From assembly GCA_019694465.1 (NCBI GenBank), contig JAIBBV010000008.1, positions 18,086-82,085 of the forward strand: DNA of 64,000 bases, in the 5' to 3' direction. Positions 54,298 to 63,456 of the stretch are shown in pieces. Source of the stretch: Oligoflexia bacterium. GTDB taxonomy: Bacteria; Bdellovibrionota_C; UBA2361; JAFLCA01. How positions within the stretch are numbered: position 1 is the stretch's first letter; every line of letters begins with the position of its first letter. The translations under genes were made by a program, and so were the position numbers. Below the pieces are notes generated by a model. That model saw only the letters and a program-made list of their open reading frames with translations, was not told the origin of the DNA and made no database searches.

Positions 54298-55518
54298 CTA
54301 AAGGCAAATACCGCTAATAGCTAGTAGCAAGTTCGAGCAGAAGGCGAGGGCTGAGCGGCTCGAATTCTTATGAGCAGCTCTCCCCACTTCGCGTAGCAGA
54401 GCTGTGTGGCCAATTGGTTCAAAAAGGGGAGTGCCTGCTAAGAAGTTCAGATAAAAATATGTCAGACGAGTGAAGCCGCGCAGAGGGCGCATCTCCTTTA
54501 GTAGTGTCTGTTCATAATGGCTGCCAGATATTTCAATCGGGGCGCCTGCCTTAATTATTTCGATTAGCGCAGACGCTGCAAGCTTTGAAGATATAAGCGC
54601 ATGCGTCATGCCCATCCCGCCGATGGGATCTAATGTTTCGCAGCAATCGCCGACAAGGAAGACCTCGTTGTGGAAGCCACCACGGCGTGAGCGATTTAAT
54701 GGTCCGATGCCACGCGGATCTAGTGGCTGACCCATTGGATGGCCTTGAAAGCCGGTGCGTCCTTCCACAGCGATTAGTACTTTAGCTAAAAAATCTTTGT
54801 CCAGGACACGACGAATAGTACCGCTCGGCATTAGGATACTTACATTGAGCCGATTGAGGGCTACAGGAGTGCAGCAAATTTCTGCATCTGACTGCAAGAT
54901 GATGTGAACCTGATTAAGTGGACGCGAGGCTACGCCATCAAGCATCATGCTGTAGCCAAAGCGCGGGCGGGGTTTAGCATGCGAGGCCGCTGCCAGTGAC
55001 TCAGCCAGGAATGAATTGGCGCCGTCGGCCAACACTAGTCGATTAGCAAGAATTTTTAACTGAGGAAGCTGCGCTTCAAAGTAGCGACCGCTGCGGGTAA
55101 TTGTTCGAACCTGTTGCCCAGCGATGAAATTTGCGCCATGCGCTTGAGCGCACTTCAGCAGCGCTAGGTCTAAATTGTACCTTTCTATCCCGAAGGAATT
55201 GGCAGAAGAGGCTCTTTCTGCCTCCAGCAAGTATGGCACACTAACATGCTCGTCCCCATGCCACAGCGAGTACCCATTTAGTGCGTGAGCCGGGAGCGTC
55301 GGGGTGCCAGGCTCTAATCCCAACTCTCTTAGAAGCGAAGTCCCGATGCATGACAATCCTTCGCCGCAAGCTTTGCGACGGGGGAACTCAGCCTTGTCTA
55401 CTAGCAGTGTCTCGATGCCGGATTTTGATAATTTGGCAGCCAGGGAAGAGCCGGCAATGGATGCCCCAATTATTAAGACTTCCGTGTGTACACTTTTTGG
55501 CGCTGGCTTTGCCTGCAT
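54298..55518 (-). CDS. FAD-dependent oxidoreductase/monooxygenase (geranylgeranyl reductase-like)
   Basis: This 406-residue flavoprotein has the dinucleotide fold VLIIGASIAGSSLAAKLSKS, then FPRRKACGEGLS, a central LVLADGANSFLAE (the DG motif) and GDCCETLDPIGGMGMTHALI, the second FAD motif. It is convergent with the methyltransferase (5 bp between stops). In streptomycete phenolic-lipid clusters the equivalent (SrsC) hydroxylates the ring to a quinone, and I infer a similar step here. Confidence 0.9.
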   Translation of the reverse strand: MQAKPAPKSVHTEVLIIGASIAGSSLAAKLSKSGIETLLVDKAEFPRRKACGEGLSCIGTSLLRELGLEPGTPTLPAHALNGYSLWHGDEHVSVPYLLEAERASSANSFGIERYNLDLALLKCAQAHGANFIAGQQVRTITRSGRYFEAQLPQLKILANRLVLADGANSFLAESLAAASHAKPRPRFGYSMMLDGVASRPLNQVHIILQSDAEICCTPVALNRLNVSILMPSGTIRRVLDKDFLAKVLIAVEGRTGFQGHPMGQPLDPRGIGPLNRSRRGGFHNEVFLVGDCCETLDPIGGMGMTHALISSKLAASALIEIIKAGAPIEISGSHYEQTLLKEMRPLRGFTRLTYFYLNFLAGTPLFEPIGHTALLREVGRAAHKNSSRSALAFCSNLLLAISGICL

Positions 55519-55715
55519 GCCAATATTTTATCCGATGCGCCGCAATCGCACAAAGGCAGCCCAAGATTGGTGCGCTGCATGAAACCCCAAAAGGGCAGGC
55601 ACGAGGATACGCTGGAGGCTTACTCATTTGAGCTCCGCGCCTTGCTAATACACTCTAGCTCGATGCTCTGGGGTGCTTATTCGCTACTTCTTTAGTATTT
55701 GCTGTTGGTAAGGTG

Positions 55716-56909
55716 TCACTGGCAAATGCCGAGGCGTTTGCCAACTCGGGCAAAGGCCTCGATAGCCTTATCCAAGTCCTCTTTGCTATGGGCAGCTGAA
55801 ATTTGAACACGAATGCGTGCTTGCCCTTTTGGCACTACTGGATAACTAAAGCCGATTACGTATATGCCTTCATTCAAGAGTGCATCTGCAAAATCTACTG
55901 CCAACTTTGCTTCGCCAAGCATGATCGGAACAATAGGGTGGGTGCCGGGACGAACGCTTAGCCCAATATCGCTAATACGCTTACGGAAGTATTTTGTATT
56001 CTCCTCAAGCTTGTCACGTAAAGCTGTGCTCTTCGAGAGCATGTCGAGACAGGCGATACAGGCAGTTACAAGTGCTGGCGGCAAGGAATTACTAAAGAGG
56101 TATGGTCGGCTGCGCTGGCGCAATAGCCCAATAATCTCGCGACGCCCGGTAGTGAATCCTCCGGCCGATCCGCCCAGTGCTTTCCCTAAGGTGGAGGTAA
56201 TAACATCTACTCGATGCATCACCCCAAGCGCTTCAATCACTCCACGTCCTGTCGGTCCAAAAAAGCCAGTGGCGTGAGACTCGTCAACCATCACCATTGC
56301 TCCATAGCGTTCGGCTAGGTCGCAAATTTGTGGAAGCAAGCCAATGTCGCCATCCATAGAGAATACCGCATCAGTTGCAATCATAATGCGGGGGCAATTC
56401 TCAGCCTTGGCAGCTTTAAGATGTGTCTCTAGTTCCGCCAGGTTATTGTGCTCATAGCGAAAACGTTTAGCCTTGCACAACCGAATTCCGTCGATAATGG
56501 AGGCATGATTCAATGCATCACTGATAATCGCGTCCTGTTCTCCTAAAATTGTCTCAAACAGGCCGCCATTAGCGTCAAAGCAGGAGGTATATAGAATCGC
56601 ATCCTCGGTCTTGAAAAACTCCGATATCTTTTGCTCCAACTTTTTGTGGATAGACTGCGTGCCACAGATAAAGCGCACTGAAGATAGTCCAAGTCCAAAC
56701 TGATCAATGCCTTTCTTGGCCGCATCTTTAAGTACGTCGCTATTTGACAGGCCCAAATAATTATTGGCGCACAGGTTCAATACCTGCTTTCCATTGACTG
56801 TAATCCAGGGCGACTGCGGTGATTCGATTACCCGTTCGCGTTTGTAAAGGCCAGCTTGTTTAATTGCCTCAAGCTCTGTGGCGTATGAATTCTTGGCATT
56901 ATCAAACAT
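55716..56909 (-). CDS. kbl: 2-amino-3-ketobutyrate CoA ligase (glycine C-acetyltransferase)
   Basis: This 397-residue PLP enzyme splits 2-amino-3-oxobutyrate with CoA to glycine and acetyl-CoA. It has [32 protein letters not shown] and the PLP lysine in [23 protein letters not shown] precedes ATG 56909. It follows the threonine dehydrogenase by 14 bp, so the pair performs threonine-to-glycine conversion. Confidence 0.96.
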   Translation of the reverse strand: MFDNAKNSYATELEAIKQAGLYKRERVIESPQSPWITVNGKQVLNLCANNYLGLSNSDVLKDAAKKGIDQFGLGLSSVRFICGTQSIHKKLEQKISEFFKTEDAILYTSCFDANGGLFETILGEQDAIISDALNHASIIDGIRLCKAKRFRYEHNNLAELETHLKAAKAENCPRIMIATDAVFSMDGDIGLLPQICDLAERYGAMVMVDESHATGFFGPTGRGVIEALGVMHRVDVITSTLGKALGGSAGGFTTGRREIIGLLRQRSRPYLFSNSLPPALVTACIACLDMLSKSTALRDKLEENTKYFRKRISDIGLSVRPGTHPIVPIMLGEAKLAVDFADALLNEGIYVIGFSYPVVPKGQARIRVQISAAHSKEDLDKAIEAFARVGKRLGICQ

Positions 56910-56923
56910 GGGGCTCTCCTTTT

Positions 56924-57976
56924 TTAGGCTCCGACGCAGGAAGTTAGTGACACTTTTGAAGCCGAAACTGAGTAGCGTCGCATAATTCCAGGAATCAGGT
57001 AGTCACGGAATGCGCTGACGCGGTCGAAATCACTCTTCCATGCCCAGTCTCGCCGCGCGCGAGAATCATCTACGTCTCCAGGCCAGCTATTCACTATGGC
57101 TAATCGTTGCGGATTAGGCTTGAAGGAGATCTGTGCAGCAGAGAAGTACTTCATTACTTCCTGGCGAATCTCCTCGGCGCTAATGGAGAAGCTGCCAATA
57201 TTGTAAACAGTTGAACTTAGTACAGACTTCTTGGCTCTTGCTATTGAGATGATCGCGTCGATTGCATCTGGCATTGCCATGAAAGGCAGGCGTGTCTCTG
57301 GAGTAACGAAACACTCATATGGTTTGCCTTGAGCTGCAGCGTGAATCATCTCCGGACCGTAATCACTTGTGCCGCCGGAGGGCAGTGAGTCTGCGCTCAT
57401 TATGCCGGGCAAGCGAATGCAGCGGAAGTCAATGCGCGTAAGCCCAGGCGTGGTGTCGAAGCGCTTATAAGTTTGGCTGAAATAGCGGCCCAGGTTTTCG
57501 ATGTACAGCTTATTAATACCATACATGGTTGTGGCATGCAGGTAGTTATCCTCGTTAATCTTTCCGGCTTTTACTTTCTGCTCGAGTGATTCAAAGCCAT
57601 AAATTGCAATGGTGCTGGGGAAAAAGAAGACCACTGGCTTACCACGCTGCATAGATTGAGCGTCCGCCATGTTGAGCAGATTCAAGCTGCCTTCCACGTT
57701 GACGTTATGCGCCAGCAATGGATCGCGTTCACCGCCAGTAGATAGAATGCCAGCCAGGTGAAAAATAGTGTCAAATTGGTAGCGTCGCCCTAGTTCATCA
57801 ATCAGATTCCGATCAAGGATGTCACCCTTGTAGAACTCTACTTCTTTCTGATAGTCGTCGATCGGGCTGCGGTCGAGAGCGACAATCTTTGTAAGGCCTT
57901 CTCGTGAAAGAAATCTGATTAGGCCGTGACCTATTTCGCCGTTGGCTCCAGTGATTAGAACGCATTGATTAGTCAT
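56924..57976 (-). CDS. SDR-type L-threonine 3-dehydrogenase
   Basis: This 350-residue extended SDR has the NAD motif [31 protein letters not shown], and the catalytic Tyr-Lys in [20 protein letters not shown] and [13 protein letters not shown] are typical of this epimerase-like threonine dehydrogenase family. It oxidises threonine to 2-amino-3-oxobutyrate, the substrate of Kbl. ATG 57976 has GGAG 8 bases upstream. Confidence 0.93.
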   Translation of the reverse strand: MTNQCVLITGANGEIGHGLIRFLSREGLTKIVALDRSPIDDYQKEVEFYKGDILDRNLIDELGRRYQFDTIFHLAGILSTGGERDPLLAHNVNVEGSLNLLNMADAQSMQRGKPVVFFFPSTIAIYGFESLEQKVKAGKINEDNYLHATTMYGINKLYIENLGRYFSQTYKRFDTTPGLTRIDFRCIRLPGIMSADSLPSGGTSDYGPEMIHAAAQGKPYECFVTPETRLPFMAMPDAIDAIISIARAKKSVLSSTVYNIGSFSISAEEIRQEVMKYFSAAQISFKPNPQRLAIVNSWPGDVDDSRARRDWAWKSDFDRVSAFRDYLIPGIMRRYSVSASKVSLTSCVGA

Positions 57977-58300
57977 GTGGGATACTCCAAATCAACCTCT
58001 GCCGCCTAGACTCAATTCTGCAAATACCGGCAGAGTCGGCCAATAGAATTGCCAGGTCCGAAAAGACGGATTTGCAATACTAACTAGCCCCTCGTCTCAG
58101 GTAGTTACGCGGCAGCTTCTAGGCTATGCCAGCCCTGGATCTAATTCAATAGTGCCAAGCTTATCAGATAGTTGTAACTATGCGTGTCATCCAAATATCG
58201 CTAGTCTAGCCTAATAAACTGCAATGATTGACTTCAGTAAATGGAAAGTAAGCTGTTTTAGCTCTTTACGCATGCTCTGGCGGGGGCGAAATTCGAACTA
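57977..58300. other. Intergenic region between divergent tdh-type and acyl-CoA synthetase genes
   Basis: This 324-bp region should hold both divergent promoters. I see no gene, no repeat copy and no clear operator in it. Confidence 0.5.
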
Positions 58301-60190
58301 ATGAATGATCCAATTAACCCTATAACACTGGACCAAGATGCGAGTTTGCCAAGTGCTTTTTATCGCGCCAGCGCTGCCTGTCCTGAGGGGGTTGTCTACC
58401 GCCAGCCGATTCCCGAAGGTTTCGGCGGGTCCGACGGTAGACAATGGCGTGCGTGGACATTTCGTGAAGTTGAAAAACGTGTAAATAAGATCGCGGCCTA
58501 CTTGCATGCGCAGGGAGTGCGCAAGGGGACTAAGGTTGCAATTCTATCCAACACGCGCCCCGAGTGGCTCGAAGCAGACATGGCGGTACTGGCCTGCGGT
58601 GGAGTGGTGGTGTCTGTCTACCAAAGCCTTCCAGCCCATGAAGTCGGATACATCCTATTCGATTCTGGAGCGGAGATCGTATTTGCTGAAAACCAGGAGC
58701 AGTTAGGGAAACTGCTGCACTTGCTTTCAAACCATTGTCAGATCCCGGCGACAGAGGAGCGTGCTGCGCGTGAGGCTAAAATTAGTCTGCGTCGAATCAT
58801 CACCTTTGAAGCTGTAGAAAAGCATGAGCTAGTTGTTGGATTGCGTGAACTTTTGTTGGGTAGCGACCCCGGTAGTCCGGAGGAGTGGAAGGATCTGCGG
58901 CGCAGCGACCTGGCGACACTAGTGTATACATCTGGTACCACTGGTCCGCCGAAGGGGGTAATGCAAACACACGGTAATCATTTGTCAAACGTGCGACAGG
59001 CCTTCCGAGCTGGGATGTATGCACAGGGCATGCGGATTTTTTTGTTGCTACCTTTAGCGCATTCGTTCGCCAGATTGATGGGCGCCATCGCTTTTCTGAC
59101 CGGAGCAGAGCTGGCTTTCCCGCGCGTGAGCGACAAGCTTTCTTCGAAAGCAGAGCCCCAGCTTGTAATGAATGACATGCGCCATTCAGAGTCTCAAATT
59201 ATTCCGCTCGTGCCACGTTTGCTTGAAAAAATGAAAGATAAAGTTGAGTCTCAAGCGCGGCGCAGTGGATTAGCTGCCAAGATCTTACAAGTTACCATTA
59301 GCTCTGCGCGGACGCGTTTTTTAGCGCGTAGTTCCAATACCGCGTATTCGCCGCTCGCTTGGCTGGGCTACGTGATGAGCGCGTCGATTCGGCGAAAGAT
59401 TAGCCGACAGATATTTGGAATGCGCTTTCGCAATGTTATCTCTGGTGGTGCCAAGCTGCCACCGGAGGTGAACCAGTTTTTCGCCGCGCTTGGTATTACG
59501 ATTCTTGAGGGCTACGGGCTTACTGAAACCTGCGTTGCCACAAACGTGAATCGTCTTGACGATAATAGGATTGGAACTGTCGGACCTGTCCTAGATACAG
59601 ATATCGAGGTGCGCATAGCTGAAGATGGAGAAATTTTATTTCGTGGGCCAAACGTCACCAACGGATATTTTGGAAGATCGCAGGCTACCGCTGCTGCTTG
59701 GGATGGTGAGGGATGGTTCCATACCGGGGATCTGGGAGCGCTGGACAGTGACGGCTACCTAAGTATCGTAGGGCGCAAGAAAGAGATTATTGTTAGCTCA
59801 AATGGCAAAAAGGTGGCGCCCGAGCCCATTGAACAAAAGCTTTGCTCTTCGCCCTTTATCTCCCAGGCTGTGCTATTTGGTGATGCGCAACCGCACTGCG
59901 TCGCGCTACTAGGCATTAATCAGCACAGCTTGGAGAGCTGGGCGAAGGAGCAGGGGCATACTTTAGACAGCAAACTAGCAGATGACACCCGCGTCATGGA
60001 GCTTTTGTGGCGCGAGGTAGAGGCTGTCAACGCCAGCTTGGCAGGCTTCGAACAGGTAAAGAGAATCGGGCTTTTAGATGAGGAGCTGACGGTGGAAAAT
60101 GGGTTTCTAACCCCAACCTTTAAGCTCAAGCGACGATTGGTATTCAAGAAGTACGAGCGCAAAATTGCCGCATTGTACGGCAGTTCGTAA
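58301..60190 (+). CDS. Long-chain acyl-CoA synthetase (AMP-binding)
   Basis: This 629-residue adenylate-forming enzyme has the P-loop-like VYTSGTTGPPKGVMQTH, GYGLTETC, GWFHTGDLGALDSDGYL and GRKKEIIVSSNGKKVAPEPI with the catalytic lysine region. It activates fatty acids to acyl-CoA at the membrane. The sequence type (longer FAA1/FadD15-like) suggests long chains. It could supply starters for the type III PKS 5 kb away, but that is conjecture. Confidence 0.93.
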   Translation: MNDPINPITLDQDASLPSAFYRASAACPEGVVYRQPIPEGFGGSDGRQWRAWTFREVEKRVNKIAAYLHAQGVRKGTKVAILSNTRPEWLEADMAVLACGGVVVSVYQSLPAHEVGYILFDSGAEIVFAENQEQLGKLLHLLSNHCQIPATEERAAREAKISLRRIITFEAVEKHELVVGLRELLLGSDPGSPEEWKDLRRSDLATLVYTSGTTGPPKGVMQTHGNHLSNVRQAFRAGMYAQGMRIFLLLPLAHSFARLMGAIAFLTGAELAFPRVSDKLSSKAEPQLVMNDMRHSESQIIPLVPRLLEKMKDKVESQARRSGLAAKILQVTISSARTRFLARSSNTAYSPLAWLGYVMSASIRRKISRQIFGMRFRNVISGGAKLPPEVNQFFAALGITILEGYGLTETCVATNVNRLDDNRIGTVGPVLDTDIEVRIAEDGEILFRGPNVTNGYFGRSQATAAAWDGEGWFHTGDLGALDSDGYLSIVGRKKEIIVSSNGKKVAPEPIEQKLCSSPFISQAVLFGDAQPHCVALLGINQHSLESWAKEQGHTLDSKLADDTRVMELLWREVEAVNASLAGFEQVKRIGLLDEELTVENGFLTPTFKLKRRLVFKKYERKIAALYGSS

Positions 60191-60220
60191 TCTCAACTTT
60201 GATGTAATTGAATATTAGAG

Positions 60221-60283
60221 CCCTAAGTAAACTTATATCGCACGTATTGCGAGCAAAGCGAAGTAATAGCTGCACTCTTAGTG
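60221..60283 (+). repeat. Dispersed intergenic repeat copy (plus orientation)
   Basis: This copy reads CCCTAAGTAAACTTATATCG, then CACGTATTGCGAGCAAAGCG, then AAGTAATAGCTGCACTCTTA. Its end overlaps the stop codon of the merC-like gene (60278-60280), like the copy at the permease stop (33460). Confidence 0.7.
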
Positions 60284-60688
60284 CTTTCCGCAGCAAGTCT
60301 TACAGGAACGACAAAGTCGTCGGTTAAGCAGGTGGCCGGCGACCAAACAAAGTCCGCCCAGCCCAACAAATATTGCATCCTTAACGCTTTCCGCATGAAA
60401 GCCACCTAGGTAAAACAGCAAAACGCCGAGCGCTACAAGTAAAAGTATCTCGCGTCGCTTGTGCACGCGCACGCCCCAGCACAGGCTAAGCGTGGCCAGA
60501 CTTACAGTGATGCTAAACATTACAATGTCGAATAGATGATGCGAGAGTGCGCTTAGACCTAGTAGCGGAAGAATAGTGAGAACAAATGGCATCAATATGC
60601 AGTGCACGGCGCAGGCAAACGAGAGGCAGGCCCCGACGGTATCTAGACTGGCAGATACGTTTTCGCTTTCGTTGGCCGAGGCATTCAT
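60278..60688 (-). CDS. MerC-domain membrane protein
   Basis: This 136-residue protein has four hydrophobic segments and the MerC signature GACLSFACAVHCILMP with a metal-ligating Cys pair. A second Cys cluster closes the tail (CRSCKTCCGKH). No other mer genes are present. It is paired with a Fur-family regulator 3 bp upstream, so it may transport or sequester zinc or a related metal rather than mercury. Confidence 0.85.
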   Translation of the reverse strand: MNASANESENVSASLDTVGACLSFACAVHCILMPFVLTILPLLGLSALSHHLFDIVMFSITVSLATLSLCWGVRVHKRREILLLVALGVLLFYLGGFHAESVKDAIFVGLGGLCLVAGHLLNRRLCRSCKTCCGKH

Positions 60689-60691
60689 TGC

Positions 60692-61069
60692 TTACGCGTC
60701 CTTACAAGAAGTGCAAAGACCATAGAAAGTAATCTCATGATCTTCTATTACAAAATCTGGCAGCTTGAAGTTTTTAATAGCAGCGGGGCAGGATTCTACT
60801 TCGAAGACGCGCTTGCACTTGCGACAGTGGAAGTGGTGGTGGTGATCCTTGCACGACATTTCATAGCGTGTCGACTCGCCTGGCAACTCAACTACTTTTA
60901 AAAACCCAGAGTTCCTAAGACTTCTAATGGCGCGGTAGAGCGTGGCAATGCCAAGCGATGGGAGTTTTCGCTGCGCAGCGCTAAGGGCCTCTTCAGCCAG
61001 AAGCGGATGTTTAGACGACTCGAATACTTGCTGAATCGTCCGAAGTTGTAGACTTGTACGTTGGCGCAT
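60692..61069 (-). CDS. Fur-family metalloregulator, probably Zur-like
   Basis: This 125-residue repressor has the winged helix (IATLYRAIRSLRNSGFLKVV), the metal-binding histidine cluster CKDHHHHFHC and two structural zinc pairs (Cys82-X2-Cys85, Cys119-X2-Cys122). It stands first in an operon with the MerC-like gene. A perfect palindrome 20 bp upstream of its ATG is a likely autoregulatory box. Zinc rather than iron is inferred from the partner. Confidence 0.88.
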   Translation of the reverse strand: MRQRTSLQLRTIQQVFESSKHPLLAEEALSAAQRKLPSLGIATLYRAIRSLRNSGFLKVVELPGESTRYEMSCKDHHHHFHCRKCKRVFEVESCPAAIKNFKLPDFVIEDHEITFYGLCTSCKDA

Positions 61070-61088
61070 AGGGGTATCCTACAGAAAT

Positions 61089-61108
61089 GATATTGAGTTA
61101 TCAATATC
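61089..61108. promoter_or_regulatory. Fur/Zur-type operator palindrome
   Basis: GATATTGA (61089-61096) and TCAATATC (61101-61108) form a perfect 8-4-8 inverted repeat, close to the shape of the Fur box (GATAATGATAATCATTATC). It lies 20-39 bp upstream of the Fur-family start, where a promoter should be. Confidence 0.75.
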
Positions 61109-61194
61109 GCCATAACTGCCTGAAACTAGTGCGTAAAAAGCCTAGAGCCTAGCTATGGCTAGGTCTGTAGCCTAAGACTATCGAGCGTTGATGC

Positions 61195-62034
61195 TTATTG
61201 ATTTAGCTTAAGCGGATCGAAAATGAACAGGTAGCCGTGTGGGCTAGTGTAGACTAAGCGATCGTCGTGGCCCATTAGATGCGTGCTCATCGGATCCAAT
61301 GTAAAGCAGCCATTTAAGACACCGCGCTTTTTGAGACGTTCAATAAGGTAGGCCGCGACTAGTACTTGATGACGTGCCACACCAACATGCTCATATAGAT
61401 ACATATCGATCGCAACTTTATCGTCAGCAGCGATACCTTCGCGTTCTGTGATCTCGCGTGTTTGCTGGTCATCAAACTTTAGATGCTTTAATACCAAATT
61501 CGCGATTTCTGGTAATATCTCGTTCTCATCTAACTTTCGATCGATGCTAATTTCAGCCAGGCGCACAACCAGTTCGTTATAAACACGTTCCAAAGCGCCA
61601 TGCTTGTCGTCTACTACAAGGCATTCCTGGGGAACCACACCGATGTACACGCCACCATTAATGGGGGTCGATTCTCCAATGATGTGGCGTCCACCGAAAC
61701 TGCCAAGTGGAGATTGAGCTGTACGAGTTGGATTGAACTGGGAGATGTACCGAATGCGACGCAAGGCGCGCTGGAATCGATTGAAACCACCGCTTCGAAC
61801 TTGATCCTGTTCGGATTGACGAATTTTCTCGAAGTAGTTTTGTGGCGCTATGCTTGAGTCCGTTCCCATGTCACCACCGATCAAAGATATAAATCCCTTC
61901 CAAGCACGACGGATAGGACGAACTACCGAGTCCTGGTTCTCTCCGCGCTTTATGCTTAGACCTACCTGTAACTCCTGGTCCTGGCCATGAGTCTCTATCC
62001 CCAACTCCTCAGGCCTAAACGACGACGTATCCAT
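61195..62034 (-). CDS. Transglutaminase/EDR1-like protein with lost catalytic cysteine
   Basis: This 279-residue protein has a disordered N-terminus followed by a domain resembling transglutaminase-like cysteine proteases. GVARHQVLVAAYLIERL (218-234) matches the usual GVCRHQ helix, but Ala220 replaces the catalytic Cys. His256 (MGHDDRLVY) and Asp273 (FIFDP) fit the rest of the triad. It may be a binding-only pseudoenzyme. The start codon is preceded by a GGGAG Shine-Dalgarno inside a strong hairpin. There is no signal peptide. The family assignment is moderate. Confidence 0.6.
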   Translation of the reverse strand: MDTSSFRPEELGIETHGQDQELQVGLSIKRGENQDSVVRPIRRAWKGFISLIGGDMGTDSSIAPQNYFEKIRQSEQDQVRSGGFNRFQRALRRIRYISQFNPTRTAQSPLGSFGGRHIIGESTPINGGVYIGVVPQECLVVDDKHGALERVYNELVVRLAEISIDRKLDENEILPEIANLVLKHLKFDDQQTREITEREGIAADDKVAIDMYLYEHVGVARHQVLVAAYLIERLKKRGVLNGCFTLDPMSTHLMGHDDRLVYTSPHGYLFIFDPLKLNQ

Positions 62035-62039
62035 TACAC

Positions 62040-62077
62040 AACTCCCATTTCTATATAATCCGCTTGAAATGGGAGTT
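62040..62077 (-). promoter_or_regulatory. 12-bp hairpin that contains the Shine-Dalgarno of the 61195-62034 gene
   Basis: In the minus-strand transcript AACTCCCATTTC (62077-62066) pairs perfectly with GAAATGGGAGTT (62051-62040), with a 14-base loop, and the AUG follows 5 bases later. GGGAG in the 3' arm is the Shine-Dalgarno, so the fold would block translation. The ridA terminator or a DNA operator are alternatives. Confidence 0.55.
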
Positions 62078-62123
62078 TGCTTCAGGTAGCTTTTTTATCT
62101 AACTATTTGAAACTATTGAGTCT

Positions 62124-62510
62124 TTATTTTCCGCGATAGGCAACCATTTCGATCTCCACCAAGGCTGCTTTGGGGAGGGCGGAAACCTGAATCGTCGCTC
62201 GCGCTGGCCTGCTGTTGCCGAGGGCCTTTTCATAAATGGAGTTAACAGTCGCGAAATTCTTCAGATCTGTCAGGTAGATACGGGCACTGACTACTTTCGA
62301 GAAATCTAAATTATAGTGCTTTAGCACAGCCGCTAAATTCTTCAGCACCTGTTCAGTCTGCTGCTCAATGGCAGGTCCAACTATTTCACCTTTTTCTGGA
62401 TGCAATGGCACCTGTCCTGACAAGAATACAAAGTCACCAGCGGCGACGGCTTGGCTGTATGGCCCAATTGCGCGGGGAGCTCCAGGTGCATCAGAAGTTG
62501 GGGTAATCAT
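62124..62510 (-). CDS. ridA: RidA/YER057c family enamine/imine deaminase
   Basis: From ATG 62510 (GGAG upstream) this is 128 residues, the normal RidA size. A longer frame to 62630 is unlikely. It has RAIGPYSQAVAAGDFVFLSG, SARIYLTDLKNFATVN and the catalytic Arg region PARATIQVSALPKAALVEIE. RidA hydrolyses reactive 2-aminoacrylate-type enamines in the cytoplasm. Confidence 0.95.
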   Translation of the reverse strand: MITPTSDAPGAPRAIGPYSQAVAAGDFVFLSGQVPLHPEKGEIVGPAIEQQTEQVLKNLAAVLKHYNLDFSKVVSARIYLTDLKNFATVNSIYEKALGNSRPARATIQVSALPKAALVEIEMVAYRGK

Positions 62511-62758
62511 ACTTAGTAATCTCCACAAGTTGCGCCGCTGTACGGGGGCCAGCACGCTATTACTACAGGTACTTACCACCAACCGCGGCCCTAATAGAAT
62601 TCTAATAATTCTATAACGCGATTCAGGCACCCCTTGTTAGCTCATACAGCTGCCGCATGCTAGAACTGATTGCGGGGCCGAGCCAAGCTATTTTTTCATT
62701 AAGAGCCCAATGCGGTACTCGCTCCGTCTTGTATCTGGGCTCCTAATTGTGGGGCAAC

Positions 62759-63445
62759 ATGCCTAAGGAATCGATTTTAGTAGTTGATGATGAGGAAGAT
62801 ATCCTTGAACTAGTTCGATACAACCTATCGAAGGACGGATATCAAGTCACGTGCGTCAAGTCAGGCGAGGAGGCCCTGCAATCTACGCTCGCTCAAAACC
62901 CAGCGCTGATTGTATTGGATCTTATGCTGCCAGGCATGGATGGCCTGGATGTGTGCAAAGCAATCAAGTCTGATGCCAAGATCAAACATACTCCAATCAT
63001 TATGCTGAGCGCGCGCGGAGAAGAGGCTGATATCGTAAGTGGGCTTGAGTTAGGGGCCGATGATTATTTGGTCAAGCCATTTAGTCCGCGAGTTTTGTCG
63101 GCGCGTGTGAAATCTGTTCTTCGACGCAATCGTGGTAAGCCGGAAGACCTAAGTAAGCCGCTGGCCATTGATGGACTTGAAATAAACCCTGGTCGGCATG
63201 AAGTTAGAGTTGATGGAAAGCTTATCGAGTTGACATCAACAGAGTTTAAAATTTTGTACTTTTTAGCGCGACAAACAGGCTGGGTGTTTACGCGTTATCA
63301 AATAGTGGATGCAGTGCACGGCGAAGACTATCCCGTAACGGACCGTTCGATTGATGTTCAAGTAGTTGGCTTACGTAAAAAGTTAGGATCTTATGGCCAG
63401 CTGATCGAAACTGTTCGAGGAGTGGGCTATCGCTTTAAGGGCTAA
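62759..63445 (+). CDS. PhoB-like response regulator
   Basis: This OmpR/PhoB-family regulator starts at ATG 62759 (MPKESILVVDDEEDIL). Its receiver domain has the acidic pair DDEED and the phospho-Asp in LIVLDLMLPGMDG, with Lys in DDYLVKPFSP. The C-terminal winged helix has TSTEFKILYFLARQ and VTDRSIDVQVVGLRKKLG, ending TVRGVGYRFKG. The kinase gene follows after 11 bp. It probably controls phosphate or envelope genes. Confidence 0.93.
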   Translation: MPKESILVVDDEEDILELVRYNLSKDGYQVTCVKSGEEALQSTLAQNPALIVLDLMLPGMDGLDVCKAIKSDAKIKHTPIIMLSARGEEADIVSGLELGADDYLVKPFSPRVLSARVKSVLRRNRGKPEDLSKPLAIDGLEINPGRHEVRVDGKLIELTSTEFKILYFLARQTGWVFTRYQIVDAVHGEDYPVTDRSIDVQVVGLRKKLGSYGQLIETVRGVGYRFKG

Positions 63446-63456
63446 AGAGAAGGCGC

